Shown here in pieces: positions 11,030 through 23,579 of a stretch of 64,000 nucleotides of DNA. The DNA lies in the NCBI GenBank assembly GCA_013433145.1, contig CM024178.1:6929260-6993259 (forward strand), given 5' to 3'. A program made the translations under genes and the position numbers. Under the pieces are notes generated by a model. The model did not search any database. It had not been told where the DNA came from and was given only the letters and a program-made list of their open reading frames with translations. Within the stretch, counting starts at the first letter, position 1. Every line of letters begins with the position of its first letter. The DNA comes from Ascaris suum (Eukaryota; Nematoda; Chromadorea; Rhabditida; Ascarididae).

Positions 11030-11314
11030 TGTTGTATCCCTAGCCGCGATGGCGTTGAGAGTAGACCGAAGATAGACGCGAGGAGACAAGAGAGCTGCCG
11101 GGGCCTGCGAGCAGTCGATGGAGAAGACTGACTCGACGGGCTGAGGCTCGCCTTATGTAGGCTTCAGGCAGATCAAAAGCACACAAGTCGATCAATGACG
11201 GCGCGCGAATACGAACAATGACATGGCGCGAAAAATGACGCTATTAAAGCAAAATGGTCACTGTTATATCACAAATGGATATCTTGGGTTGGCTCTTTAG
11301 CGCCACGCCCAACA
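11030..11314 (-). repeat. Solo LTR related to the gypsy element, reverse orientation
   Basis: Read on the minus strand it starts TGTTGGGCGTGGCGC and ends GGATACAACA. It shares long blocks with the gypsy LTRs (AAAGAGCCAACCCAAGATAT, CTGCCTGAAGCCTA, GGCAGCTCTCTTG). No internal gypsy sequence adjoins it, so it is most simply a solo LTR of a diverged family member. Confidence 0.85.
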
Positions 11315-11388
11315 GCAAACCTTTCCCACTTGCAATCTAAACGTAAATGTACAACTTTGCCCACAAAAGTAACATATGCATATGTGCC

Positions 11389-11583
11389 TGTACTGAACAA
11401 AGGCTTCTTCACTCAAGCTAAGAGTATAAGTGTTTTACGTTCAGTGGCTCAATGTCGTCCTGCGGTCGATGCAGCCAGAGAATTTACGTAGAACTAGTGA
11501 GGAGAGTAGCACAGTGTGCGGCACCGAAAAACGCACGACCCAAACAAAGTCCGAAATCGTTGTCGAGCTAGCTTCCATCATCC
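11389..11583 (-). repeat. 3' LTR (partial) of BEL/Pao element
   Basis: It matches 13721-13940 over about 150-190 bp with many substitutions. The outer boundary beside the solo gypsy LTR is 75 bp away. The inner limit near 11583 is approximate. Confidence 0.6.
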
Positions 11584-11639
11584 TTCCATAGCCTACCGCA
11601 GTAGTAGCGCCCATCCTTGAAGGTGACGCTTCCGTTGAA

Positions 11640-12200
11640 CCGTTTCATGGCGAGCTCGTCGCTCGCTTGTTGAGGAGGCTCACGAACTCCTACGAGTTCC
11701 AGCGACCAGAACTTTTCCACGTTCGAGGATTTGGTGTTTGAAGAGTACCGTACCGCTTATTGCGTGCCTGTCCGCTTACGATGTCGCCCAGAAAGGTGCA
11801 TACCAATCTAATCCTGACGGCAGCTTTGTTGAAGCAATTTCTCTGGACACTTCGTGGGGATAATCCGCGCCCGCGAGGATCTGCGGTTTGACTACAGTCG
11901 TCGGGAGCTGTTGTTCTGTGTTGAACGAATCTGCCGTAGCGTTTTGCCCGTTAGCTTAGCGACGTCAATTTCATTAACCAGTTTTGGAACTGACTTCGCG
12001 AACATGATGAAGAGTCGTCCATCAGTGCGCTTCATTTTGAGCTTGATGCGCGCAGACCTGCAGCGCGTAGTGTGCGTCCTACCAAATCTGTCAACATTCA
12101 ACGGTTCCTTGCGTGCTGCTTCTAAGCCCAATTGCTGGATTATTTCTTCCGTGATGAATAAACGTTCGATTAGCACGGGCATTTTGAGCGTTCTCATATG
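11640..12200 (-). pseudogene. BEL/Pao A17-type protease region
   Basis: The 101-codon frame 12197-11892 has the layout of the DUF1758/A17 aspartic protease of BEL/Pao elements: a QLGLEAARKEPLNVDRFG segment followed by the RIKLKMKRTDG strand. The region upstream that should hold the catalytic Asp-Ser/Thr-Gly is not clear in this frame. After it the open frame degenerates toward the LTR and no RT motif follows. Confidence 0.65.
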
Positions 12201-12267
12201 TGGTGCATCACTTCTGACCTCGACAATAGTGGGTAGGAGTAACGGCGTTCTGGTGTCGCAATAGCGG

Positions 12268-13639
12268 TCACAGTGTGAACCGTCTGAGCTTGGGTCCTTC
12301 CACGAGGGTTCTTCTCTTTCTCATACTGCGTTCGATGCCACGTTCTACAGAATGCCATTGGATGCCCCTTGCGCTTGCAATGGTAGCAGGAGACATTTCG
12401 TGTACAATCGTTCTGATTGTGTTCCTCTCTAAGGCACCTGAAACAAAGGCGTAATTGCCGAGCGCAGTCAAACCGCCCGCTCTTTTAAAGTGGCAAAACG
12501 TGGGCAAGCAAGCATTGGGCTCAATGTGCTTCCTTGCAAAACGCGCATACCCGTCGGGTAGTGTCATGCTCTTTGCCTTTCCTTTCGGTCTGTCGTTTCG
12601 CTACTGCGGGTAGCACAGAAGCGTGGCGTAAGCCTTCTTCTCGCATTACACCTCCCGAATTTCTTCGTTCTCGCCTTCCGTCGTGCTTCCGAACTTGCCG
12701 ATTCCCTTGCAGCGCTTTCTCTGTGGTCGCAGTTCGCATGTTCTCGCGAACGCGGACAATTGCCTGAAGTTTGCTCGTCAGCTTTCGGACGATCATGGCT
12801 GCATCGGCCTCTTTCGCTTGTTCAGCTTCCATCAGCGCCCGGCGCGGTAGCCGTTTTCCAATGCAAAGCTCGGTTTGCCCATTGTCAATGTTTTCTCCCA
12901 ATTCCTCCAGCTGCCACATAACGCGGATGATGTTCGCAACGCGTTCTTCAAGGTCCTTTGTGGGATTTGCCGTGCATGTAGTTCGACATGCAATGACTTC
13001 AACAGCATTTCGGATCTCCCAAGTCTTTGTTGGAGCGTTGTTTTAACCGCTTCACAGTTTTCGGAGGCGACTGTAAATCCACCTATTGCCTCATAAGGCA
13101 GCAGATAGGAAAGCTTTTCAATTTCTGCAAGTGGTTGGGAGGCAACTGTATGCAGAAACGTGGCCCAAAATTGTGGCCATTTACGGTACTGTCCGTCGAA
13201 TTTTGGGATCCCCAATCTCAGCAACTGAATCGTATTTACAGGAGGGTACGGCTGCACTTGCTGCAACGACATAGTATTTCCCATAGGGACGCCGCCACTG
13301 GGCGAATCTGGTCAGGCTATTTGAAGCTCGAGATTCAATTTAGCAGTGATGAGGCCGTCAAGCACATTTCGAGCTTTACATAGTATGGTTATCGAGGGCT
13401 TCGGCGAGACATTCATAGAAAGAGGCTTCATTTGTTTTCTCATTTGCAGTGCGTAGCTGCTTGCTGTACTCGAGCCATGCGCTATGGTCAGTCTCGACGT
13501 CCGAAATGTGGCGCTCAAGTTTGCGAATGGCAGCTTCGACCTGTAAAAGGGCTCTTTTGAATGCCGCTTGCTGGTCAGGATCAGCCGCAAGGTCACGCAA
13601 GTTGGGGAGGCGTATGCTGGTCGCAGCAGCTTTTAACAA
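12268..13639 (-). pseudogene. gag: BEL/Pao gag with DUF1759-like domain and zinc knuckles, frame-broken
   Basis: Gag begins at the ATG at 13639 (motif IRLPNLRDLAADPDQQAAFK, then a helical HISDVETDHSAWLEYSKQL segment). It continues after frame changes into a DUF1759-type capsid core at 13220-12832, with IPKFDGQYRKWPQFWATF and EIEKLSYLLPYEAIGG motifs. On the minus strand two CCHC-type knuckles follow at about 12445-12366: CFRCLREEHNQNDC, then CYHCKRKGHPM. Several frame shifts separate these blocks, so no intact Gag is encoded. Confidence 0.85.
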
Positions 13640-13720
13640 GTTCGGTTTTCACTTTCAGGGAGACTTGAAACGCGGCAGATGCCATGAGTGGTCACGGTTA
13701 CGCTGTGGCCTGAACCCACA

Positions 13721-13940
13721 TGTATTGAACAAAGGCTTCTTTACTCAAACTAAGAGTATAAGCGACTTACGTTCACTAGCTCAATGTCATCCTGTGGTCG
13801 ATCACCCAGAGAATTTATGCAGAGATAGTGACGAGAGTAGCACAATATGCGGCGTTGACCGCCGAAATACGTGCAATATGTTCGGAATAAGCATGGGAAA
13901 GGCAGTAACGGAGGCGAAATTAGCTTCGGTACGATCATCG
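13721..13940 (-). repeat. 5' LTR of BEL/Pao element
   Basis: It is directly repeated at 11389-11583 at perhaps 75-80% identity over the best 150 bp. On the minus strand it precedes gag by about 80 bp. The right end could extend to about 14000, because the partner copy is shorter. Confidence 0.6.
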
Positions 13941-15967
13941 ACGCGAAGGAGTCCCCTTGTGCTCATGACCAAGGGCTTCTCCCTCGCCGACTCAGCACTT
14001 CTTTTTCTTCTATAGCATCTGACGCCACCTTACTTCCATTGTGGTGTCTCGTTTTTACGTTGCCATTTCCGCTTGATGCATCTCGATTTCCGCTTCTCGC
14101 TGGCGCCTACCTCTTTTTGTCGTGCAACGGCTCTAGGGAGGCGCTAGGATGCGATTCCCGAGTCGCGATAGTGAAATTTCGGAAATTTTGTAATATATTG
14201 GAGGGAAGGACTGAAAATTGAGGAAGGAGAATAAGAATTCCGAATTTCCCACATCTTTATTGATCCCCTTAAACTATTAATTATGATTAGTATAACTTAT
14301 CTTTGAAAGGCGAAAATCAAATTAGCGTAAATCAACTTTTCTTTTATTTTTCGAACGTTCTTAAGCAATATCGATCCCCGCATCACAATGAAATCCTGCG
14401 ATTTGGGAATTTTAAACTGAAGAAAGTCATACAAATAATATAATATCGAAGTAATTTTTTAGTATGTTACAATACAATGAAATAATCTTATTTGCTTTAT
14501 TAATCGAGTTAATTTATTACGTTCACAACGCCATCAGTGCAAATATATTTTCCATGAAAACTATGGATCTTTTAAATGATGTCGGTTTCATCGTTTTAAA
14601 GTGCTGTTATACTTTGAGTTGCCGCCATTAATAAGTTGTGAGTGTTATACGTTCTTGTTGCTTTCACGAACGTGGCCTGAAAAAATTGACACATCGAAAG
14701 AAATTGCGATTGGCATTTGAAGTTTGCAGATGCAATAAAATGAATATCCTCTTATTACTAGAACGATTACCTCTAAATTCTCTTACAGTTTTAGCAATAA
14801 ATTAGTGCAGATAACATGCTCGTAGTTCAATCATGATGCCGTTAATAGCAAACAAGTAATTTTTCATGCGCGCCTATAAACAGGAAACAGCGATTCCCCT
14901 ATAAGCCAAATTAGGTCAATAACAGTACTTTGAGTTATTATTCGATTGTATTTTAAAACGAGTTCGAAGAGGTTGCAGGTGAAATGCCCAGCTGGATAAG
15001 ATTGTTAGTGGCAAATGGTAATAAAGGAAAACACTCAACAATGATAATGCAGTTGAAAGTGCAGTGTGCACCTTGGCAAACTACTGGATTCTTCAAATTG
15101 TTGTTTCTGCGTAAAAATCTTCGAACTTGCTCGGTATAAGATTATCGTTGAATCACAGCTTCAATGTTCGGTAGGTGTTCACTATTTGAGTGCGGTCGTT
15201 ATTGTTTACGGCCTTTAATCACGTTTGTGCCATAAAACAGCTAAAAAACCCGGTTCTTTTTTCATATGCCCTAACAAACCCCTGACTTATCCATTGCCGG
15301 ATGACCTAATATAACAAACATACCCACCGGTGTGTCACGAAATGAAGCAGCATTTATCTAACAGGTTCTATGTTATGACTGATAGGTATGCGTTAAAATC
15401 GGCAAATGAAGGTATCGCCTTTTGATGAGGTTTATTCATAGTTATGGATGTGAAAACTCGTTTTTCAAGCTACCTATGTTATAACGCTCTAACCACTAAC
15501 TGAAGCCGGAATAATGGAGAATAAATCAAATCCGTCTCTCGTTACCCATAACCGTCATTTTTTCGATTAAGGTCGTCATGTAATCTCCGCAAGTTTGAGG
15601 CACTGGACAAGCTTGCATTTGCCTACGTAATGTTTACTGCTTCATCTGTGATTTACAATCGATGTTAATGAGAATTCGTTAGAATTTCATTAAGAAGAGA
15701 TAAAATTATCCTATTTATACGATGCAACAGTTCACGCTCGAAGATGCGGAGTGGCAATATGTAGGCACACTCCGTTTTCCCTGGTTTCCAGTACTTGGTG
15801 CTTTGGTTCGCAATCAGGTCATTCGTGCTATTACGACCTATCTCAAATACTACGGATTTAGCTTAAGCTGGACACGGTTCTCAACTTCAGCCGCAACAAA
15901 CACAGCACCAGCTCAGTCGATATACTCTAAGCCTGTAGGCAAATCGATATGTCAAAACGAAAAAAAA
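13941..15967. other. Intergenic, no gene recognised
   Basis: Moderately GC-rich to about 14220, then strongly AT-rich. No exon, RNA gene or transposon motif was seen. Confidence 0.5.
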
Positions 15968-17346
15968 TCAAAAAACATACGGTGGTGGTGGCGGAGGCAG
16001 CAAACGTTTTATATCCTCGGGAAGCGTTGCGATATATTCATGGATTTTCTCGTGTCTCTGATGCCAGCTGAGTCCTTTCTGTTTATGGATATTCATAAGT
16101 TTCGCCTTCACGTCTGCAGGCAGCTTATCCACGAAAGGCGGTGGTGGCAATTTCTGGATTATACTTTCGGGCACTGTGTCCATTATTTTGTCAAACTTTT
16201 CACGCTTCTGCTGAAAAACAAACAGCCAAAATTCCTGTTTGAAATCAAGTTACTTCAATCAACGGTCTAAACGCCATTTAGTGGTAATAAAATAACTCGG
16301 CTATCGAAACCCCCAGCATACGTTATCTACCCTGATTTTAGCAAAAGCAGAACTGCCTTATGTGGTTCAATGAAAAGCAGCCTTCCTGTAAGACTTTCAA
16401 GTTGAACTTTCTAATACAGGCTCAATGATTCGGATCGTTTTTATGGGCCCAACTACCGTATTTCACGAGTACAACCGATATGTCATATGTTGAATTGAGA
16501 AACAACAACGCTTATCCGAATAAATACAGATCAACTATTACAATGAAGGATTCCCTTTAATTAATGAAAGTCGTATTATTTCTTATTTCTTCACAGTGAA
16601 AATAGGGGAACGATCTACTATAGCTCTGTGTTGTAATGTGCTAATAACATTCAAAACAAACCTCCCACGATAAGGAGTCATCTTTATGGATAGCTCTCAG
16701 CTTAGCGACGATTTCGGGTGGAAGCACTTCAGCGAAACCTGGTGGAATGTCCTGAAATTGCTCGCTGCGTATTATTTTGCATGAAAGTGTGGAATATTGC
16801 TTATATTGTTTATAAATTATGTTCACTATAGGCGTCACTACGAAATTTTGATGCATTCGATGAGTAGACAACAACTAAATGTTGGCATTTGAGCAAATCG
16901 GTAGGAAATTTTTTCATGTACCTGGTATATAGTACTGCATCAAGGAAATACTGTGATGCATAGAGCAATAAGAATTGAGTACCGTTTTTGTTAAACAAGT
17001 TTGTTATATTCATTTTCCAACATGTTGTGTATTGTAAGATAAAGCTTATTTTGCTCTGGCAAATAGCAAAAGTGGTGCGCCGCAAATATATCATGATAAC
17101 TGGTAAAGTGGAAGTTCAAACCGAGGCATCGTTCAAAATGTACCGCTCTTCAGAATGCTCAATTTTTGTGGCTATTCGTATAGCATAGAATATTTAAAGA
17201 GGGATAAGCTGACTAGAACTCAAACGAATGTAATGCTGAACCTTGGGAGGAGGTCCTGGTGGAGGATCTGGCGCAGCATTTGACTGTAAGAAGATGAAGA
17301 CGATGAAAATAACCGATGAAAACCACAATCTATTGAAATGAGCCAT
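15968..17346 (-). CDS. Secreted proline-rich protein with two tandem helical repeats
   Basis: Three minus-strand exons join in phase 0: 17346-17242, 16751-16662 and 16210-15968, giving 145 residues. Residues 1-24 form a signal peptide (hydrophobic VIFIVFIFL core, cleavage near SNAA). A proline-rich linker (PDPPPGPPP) follows, then two homologous units of about 45 residues: LPPEIVAKLRAIHKDDSLSW... and LPADVKAKLMNIHKQKGLSW..., each ending in KLPPPP or LLPPPPPP. Both 3' splice sites are TTTCAG. Small secreted nematode proteins of this layout exist, and it loosely resembles DUF148/SXP-RAL-2-type helical proteins, but I cannot confirm the family. The likely site of action is extracellular; the function is unknown. 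It is the only minus-strand host gene seen. Confidence 0.85.
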
Positions 17347-19140
17347 TTCTGCGATAAGGGTTGTTCATTCGCTTCATATTTATAGCGACTCCATCGGGTT
17401 CTACTGAGCGCCATCCCAAAAACTTGTTTTATTTTTTGATCATTTACAACCCTCTAACATTTCGCTCTCAAATTAAGCATTTTGTGTCCAAAATTGTGTT
17501 GAGTGTTCGAGCTCGAGCCTTCAAGGTACTGTAATTATCGCTGATTTTATTAGTACACTTCATCTATGCAATAGAATGATTCGATTATGTATGCAAGCAC
17601 GAGTTGGTTGCTTTTCCATTTTTATATTGATAATGATAATAGAGATTATTTAGTGAAGAAAAATAACGATGAAAAGATATATGGTTCGCAAAAAAAGAAG
17701 ACTGTGGGGTGGATTCCTTCGACAACCAGGAGATAAAAATAGAGAAAAGAGCATTCATAGCTGAGAGAGGTAAGCAAAAAAGAAATGTCAACTACATATC
17801 GTCCGTATAAGAATGTGGAGCATAAACACATGCAACAAGGAAAAGTATAGAAAAAGCGTACATGGTTAAATAAATATGAGAGTTTTAGAAGAAAAATAGA
17901 GGGGAAAAAATAAAAACGAAGTTGCTGCGCATGTGAGGTAAAAGATCATGTGCGTAGTGCTTTTAAGTCGAAGGATTCGAGATGTGCCATGAACGGTGAA
18001 AAACTTTGAGCGTCAGCGGTGATTTGAGGAAATTTTTTCTCAGTTGTGGCAATTTTGAAGTGGAATATCTGAAGAAGAGCATTTATACCATATATTCTGC
18101 TTGCTAAATGAAAGCTGCGAATTTTCCGGTGAGGTTACAAGTTATATAAGAAGGTAATTTCTAAAGGCATATTAGAAAGGTCATCCATTTTTTCACAACA
18201 AGGAGTTAGGTCCAGCTCTATTGGATGGACAACTCAAAGTTTTAAGTTCAAAAGCTTTTGATCGAGTGCAGTAATAGGAAGTGAGGGTCCGACAAACAGT
18301 TTACAAAGTACAATGCAAGTGGAATTCCTTGGCACTTTTGAATACCTTTACCTCGCCATAACTTAAGGGAACTCTACTCGCAGTTAATATTTCACAATTG
18401 GATGGGAGTAGACAAGATACGTTTTATGTAACTGCTCTTTGCACTTGTGCGATAAGACAAACGAAATTCAATTCGTCCACAGAGAAGATCTCATAGCAAT
18501 TTCAGAACACCGTAAATCCGAATGTAGATTTAAGAAAGCTTACACCAAGATCACGGATCATTCATTCAAATGACAGGGGCATTATTCACCTTAGAAAATA
18601 TTTTTGATGGAAATTTATAAGAAATTTCCTTCTAAGATACGACTAACTCGAAAATCTTCACCACTAAGGGAGCTAAATTATCGAGATCAGCATTAACAGC
18701 ATGAGGGTCCTCAGTCCCGATGTGCAGAGGACCATATATCTTTAGGTTATCAACAAATAGTTTGCATACACCGAACAGATCGGTGATATATTGTTTATTT
18801 ATTCTTGAAAGAGAAGTAGTTCAAGACTACATTCACGAGCAATAAAAGTAATTTTTTGTGTGTAAGAGCGGTTCAACGACCATAAGAGCGATCCAGCGAC
18901 TTTCGTCCTTTATGAACGCTCAACAAGAAAAGGTTGCATTCCGAGGTATTTGGAAGGTAGGTCTCTAATTTGTGCGGACAATTTAAATAGCAAAAAATCT
19001 TAATAGTCTCCAGGCAATCAATAAGCACAATATCAGTTCAAATTTTTTGTTCGAATGTAGTGATCTATTGCTCATAGTTGACTGTGAAAGTGTCGGCCTA
19101 ACTAGAAAGATGCAGCATTATGAGAGATTTATGAGTTTAT
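17347..19140. other. Intergenic, no gene recognised
   Basis: AT-rich throughout, with no coding segment or repeat match that I can support. The promoter of the minus-strand secreted-protein gene should lie just right of 17346. Confidence 0.5.
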
Positions 19141-20593
19141 GGGACAATAGATCACACAGCCTCTACATAATATTACGTAAAGACATTGTAATACTTATTT
19201 TACGATGGTTATCTGAAGAATCCAGAAAATAATGTGAGCAAGCAGAAGGAAGTGCTTTCTTGGAGGATCGTGCCCTAAACGATCGCTATTTTGATGCGCC
19301 TATGTTTCTTTATAACCTAAGAGAGAATATCGTGTGGAGTTTAGGAATTTTCAATGTTCGTTTTCCCGATGGCTTTATCAAAGATTTATTATTGATGTTT
19401 ATTACTGTCTAATCTCTTTCATTTCCTAAGCGGAAATACAAGCATCTTCGAGATGTCGTTGTTTTCAATACACCAATCACCTGCTGATTATTCAATTTTC
19501 CATCAACATACGTATGAAACAATTTGATCTTTCCACCATTTTTGAGATATTCTACCCTGTTTTTCGCAGAAGCTTTGCACCATAAGCCCTTTACGCATTT
19601 GAACATTCCTTGGTCCCATTCCGACTCTTGCTCAGTAAGCTTTTGACCCTCAAAATCATGAAAAGTGCTCTTTCACGGTTTTAACTATCGCAGAAGAATA
19701 AATAAATTGTACATAATCAAATAATATGCGAAATTAACGAATTCACTGTACATGTTAATGATATGTGATTAATCGTATAAGTATGCATTCTCAACGAACG
19801 CTCATCACCATTGGGTTTCCGCTCGATGAATCGCATTTGCTGAAGCTTTGATGGTGTTCGATTTGGAAGTGGAAGGTTTCGTTAAGCACTTCAAGGAAGG
19901 TAATATCATTACTGATGGGATTTTCTGTAAGTTTCATAGTTTGCGAAACAACTTCTTTTTCTTGAATGTTAATTTAGCTAAGAAAAAAATTTTGGCAATT
20001 TCATTTAACGATTGATGAATACCTTCAAGGTCACAACATACAAGGAATTCTTTAGCGAACATTTAAAAAATGTGCATTTCACTCTAGTGCTTCATGTGAT
20101 GAAATGATTTACCCGACAGGTTTTGCAGGATATCACAAAGAATTGAAAGTTTTCGATCACTAAGCGAAAATTACCTTAAAAGAACAATTGATTGACGCCT
20201 TTTCCAGCTGGTATTGAAAAGATTCGAAAAAAAAAAGACATTATGTCGTCACTGTCTTTAAATACATTACAAGAGAGATTGTTTTTTTGTATGTTTAAAC
20301 ATTGCGATGTCGAAGAAAAGTGGTGTCGTTGTACGTGGTGTTTGTCGTTGATCTTAGAATTGCAAAATAATATTCATTATATCGTTGGTTTTTCATTATT
20401 TTCCACTCACAAAGACAGGTTCTCGTCTTGATGAAACCAGTTAGTCAGTTTTTTGTTCTATCTGTGATGTAGGTTTGTTCTCTTTCCTCGCATTTCTTTG
20501 AACACTCTTCTTCGTTAGATTGTTCTGATGTTTTTCAACTAGGTTAAATGCCAACTAGCTGTCCGTTATCTCCTTTCCTCAACCGCCCATTAT
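19141..20593. repeat. Diverged dispersed repeat, copy 2 (uninterrupted)
   Basis: It matches 1-1531 and 3377-3510 and lacks the BEL/Pao remnant, so it shows the pre-insertion structure. It contains the 364-bp tract at 19677-20040 identical to 693-1056. It ends against the second repeat tract at 20594. Confidence 0.85.
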
Positions 20594-21038
20594 GCGAGAA
20601 AACGCAATCGAATTCTCAAATTTTCCTCTACCCCATTCTATAAATAAACTAGAAAAAACAGGACTAGGGAAACAATCATAAAACTTGTTTATTCAACTTG
20701 GTAAAAGATCGAATGGTCTCATCGCCTATTTTTGCGAAATTGTGATATTACAATAAACATCGTCGCTTCAGCCATAGAAATAAATCATACAACACAAATG
20801 CGAACAGAATGAGCAATTACTATCTTTTCAAAAAAAGACAATTAATACAAATGGATAATGAGTGATCTTGAGGAATTGTAGACCTGCTCAAACATCTTTA
20901 GCAACAATCCACACGAACTGACCCAGGTGGACTGCAAACGAATACAATATGGGCAGCTGAAGTAAAGTAAGTTATGGCAAATATAATATGCAACCTCAGA
21001 CTGAAGCCGAGGACCAAAACGTGTGCAGGAAGAGGGGA
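20594..21038. repeat. Second copy of the 445-bp near-identical tract
   Basis: It aligns ungapped with 10338-10782. Weaker similarity continues to about 21225. An (AAT)n run lies at about 21174-21192. Confidence 0.93.
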
Positions 21039-21227
21039 AGGGGGGAGAGAACTGATGAGTCTCGATGGTGTAGTCGGAAAAGTTGGTGAGATGGCTACCA
21101 GCGATGAATCCTGATCCCCATACAACATCAACGGATATTTAGTGTGTTTGAGTTGGACGAACAAATTGTCAAAAAATAATAATAATAATAAAATTTTCTT
21201 TAAAATACACGCGCAGATTCCACACAT

Positions 21228-22722
21228 CTCCTCCCCCTCGTCCTCTTAAAGAAACCCTCTCACTGCTTAGAAGCTGATCAACTCATATTGCCCACTTCCG
21301 CTAATTGAGCATAGTGTTCGATGCAGTGGAACGGGATGAGGGTCCCCTTTAACAACACCTCTATATCAAGCCCACCTAAAGGCAGCTATCGGATCCTTAA
21401 AATGACACGAAGGAATAAGCATAACGACGAACAAAGTTTTTCAAGCATATATGAGAAATATGCACAAAAAAAACATCGCTATAAAAGAAATCAATTGCGG
21501 TCATTGTTCTAACTATATCAACAATGGCGACAATTAAAAGTTAAATGAAAGCCTTTTCATCTTCATATATCGGTTTGCTTTTGGATTGTCGTTGAAAAAT
21601 CATAATCAATAGGCGCATTTCCTGTCATAAACAATCGTTATTATTTTCCATCATTTATAAATGCCAGAAAAACTTTTTTTTTAAAGTTTTTTGAAAGAGT
21701 TAAATGATCTAATTTCAGATAAATATTAATAGTATTGAGAATATAAAATATTTCAACAAATTAAAATACATATGTGCAATAAATTGATGTAAAAATATGA
21801 CTTGCAAAAATTGAATAAATATAGATAGAAGAAGGTGTTAAATGTTCATCGAAAACAGAATGAAATATTCTATCAGCGTTGTTAATGCAGCGCACAATTC
21901 GCCGCTCTCTTCCTTCTTATTGAATGAATTAAGGTCATATCCCGTGTATTGCATCTTCAATGCGTTCTTGGATTTTCGTCGACATAATCCATATATGCCT
22001 ATATCCTAAAAGCAAATTCTTTTAGGCCGGAGATGAGAAGAAATAGATTTTGCTCAGAGATTTATGAACTTATCAAGAAAAGAAACAAATTACCTGCTGA
22101 AAGACGACTGTCAATTAGCTCTGTATGTTTGATACGAGATGTTATACACGAGTTGAGAAGATGCCAGCTTTTGAAGACTTGAAAAGCAAAACCAACTCAA
22201 ACACAGTGAATCATATAGTTGGAAGGAAGAAAATATTTTGAAAACTCCTTCTTTACCAACATTGTACAAATATTTCAAGAAATGGCATCATAACGCTTAT
22301 TTGTCTTATGATATAAAACAGGCAAAAAAAAGATCTCCACATACTGAGAATTGCATTTAAGCTGGAGCACGGACAAAAGCGCCGATTATCCACTTTTTGG
22401 ATAAGCTTAAGTGCCAAACTGATGCAAATAATTTAATTAACGCTTATGTCTGTTAGAAATATTTGAATTTTTACGACTACATTTAACACTTCACCGCACG
22501 CAAAAATTCTCTTATGTCAACTTTCTTTGTAAAAACGTCAAGTCAACACACTGAATTGTCGTCAACCACATTCTGCTAATTCTTTCTTGAAAACGAGACT
22601 TCCCCTCCCCAAAAATGGTATATTTCATTTAAGTCCGTTCGCCTCTGTTACCACTCTACCACTCGTTCAGTTCCATCTTCTCCTCTCTTCTCCTCACCCC
22701 TTCCATTATCTTCAATCCCAAA
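21228..22722. other. AT-rich intergenic DNA
   Basis: No recognisable gene or RNA. Short open frames here have no supporting features. Confidence 0.5.
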
Positions 22723-23022
22723 ATGCGCGAAGTTCGAGTTAGGGATACACGTGCGCGTCCTCTGGTTCGAAAATTTCGACAAACCTATCGTTCGATCGTT
22801 CGGTTATCAACATCTGACAATCGAACGTTAAGAAAAATCAAAGAAAAGAAACCGGAACTTATTTCCGGAGATAAACGACACAAGGAAGAAAAAGTGGTGA
22901 ACCGGAAACTGCTCAACTTTGCGCATAGTAAACTCTCGAGGATGCAATTGCACCAAAAGTCGATTTTACACTGCAATTTTTTTGTCGTTCACAGTGATTC
23001 ACATTTCACCTCGATGTATTGA
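22723..23022 (+). CDS. Hypothetical basic ORF, 99 codons, unsupported
   Basis: An ATG-initiated frame follows a pyrimidine-rich stretch (22660-22715) and encodes a very Arg/Lys-rich peptide (RVRDTRARPLVRKF, KIKEKKPELI). I recognise no domain. It lies about 560 bp upstream of the proposed UVSSA start and could be chance, a 5' exon, or a small gene. The antisense strand is also open for 63 codons, which weakens the case. Confidence 0.2.
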   Translation: MREVRVRDTRARPLVRKFRQTYRSIVRLSTSDNRTLRKIKEKKPELISGDKRHKEEKVVNRKLLNFAHSKLSRMQLHQKSILHCNFFVVHSDSHFTSMY

Positions 23023-23579
23023 TAATCACATAAATTTCCGACGATAGAAACGTTCATTGCATCTCATAATCTCAAATCAAATCATAATATTGCTCATTTT
23101 GAAGCAATTCATTTTAATAAATGCAATCCGATATGAATAAAATTAGATGGATAATGAAGAAAAAATGCGATCATAGAACTTTCTTCGAAATATTCTCTGC
23201 CTACCTCAATTATAAGACCTTTTACATGAAAATTTTCTATGTTTATCGTTCTTCGCATGAAACTGATAAATATCATCGGATTTATGTTCTCATTTTTGAT
23301 ATAAAGTTCGATTGGAGCATATCTGATAAGATGCATTAGAACGCTTCATCATTCACCTAGAATACTTTTACCTGTCCCATTACCTGCTCCTAATTACCTT
23401 ACCTCAATTACCTCAATTCGCTTTGCTCATAGCGGCTTCAATTTATTCCTATCGTATCATATTATTCGGTTGCAAATAAAATTCATCGCAACGTTCGCAT
23501 CATTCGAGTAACATGCATTGATTGAAATATTCAACCAATTCGACAAGCGCAACAATTATCGAATCGTCTTTTATGAAGG

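Larger units (their letters stand above)
11389..13940 (-). mobile_element. BEL/Pao element lacking polymerase, minus strand
   Basis: Similar sequences at 11389-11583 and 13721-13940 (both starting TGTAYTGAACAAAGGCTTCTT) are in direct orientation and look like diverged LTRs. Between them the minus strand carries a Pao-type gag, a DUF1759-like region, CCHC knuckles and an A17-type protease region. There is no room for reverse transcriptase, RNase H or integrase: the protease is followed within about 300 bp by the 3' LTR. It could only move with proteins supplied in trans, and its own frames are broken. Confidence 0.8.
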
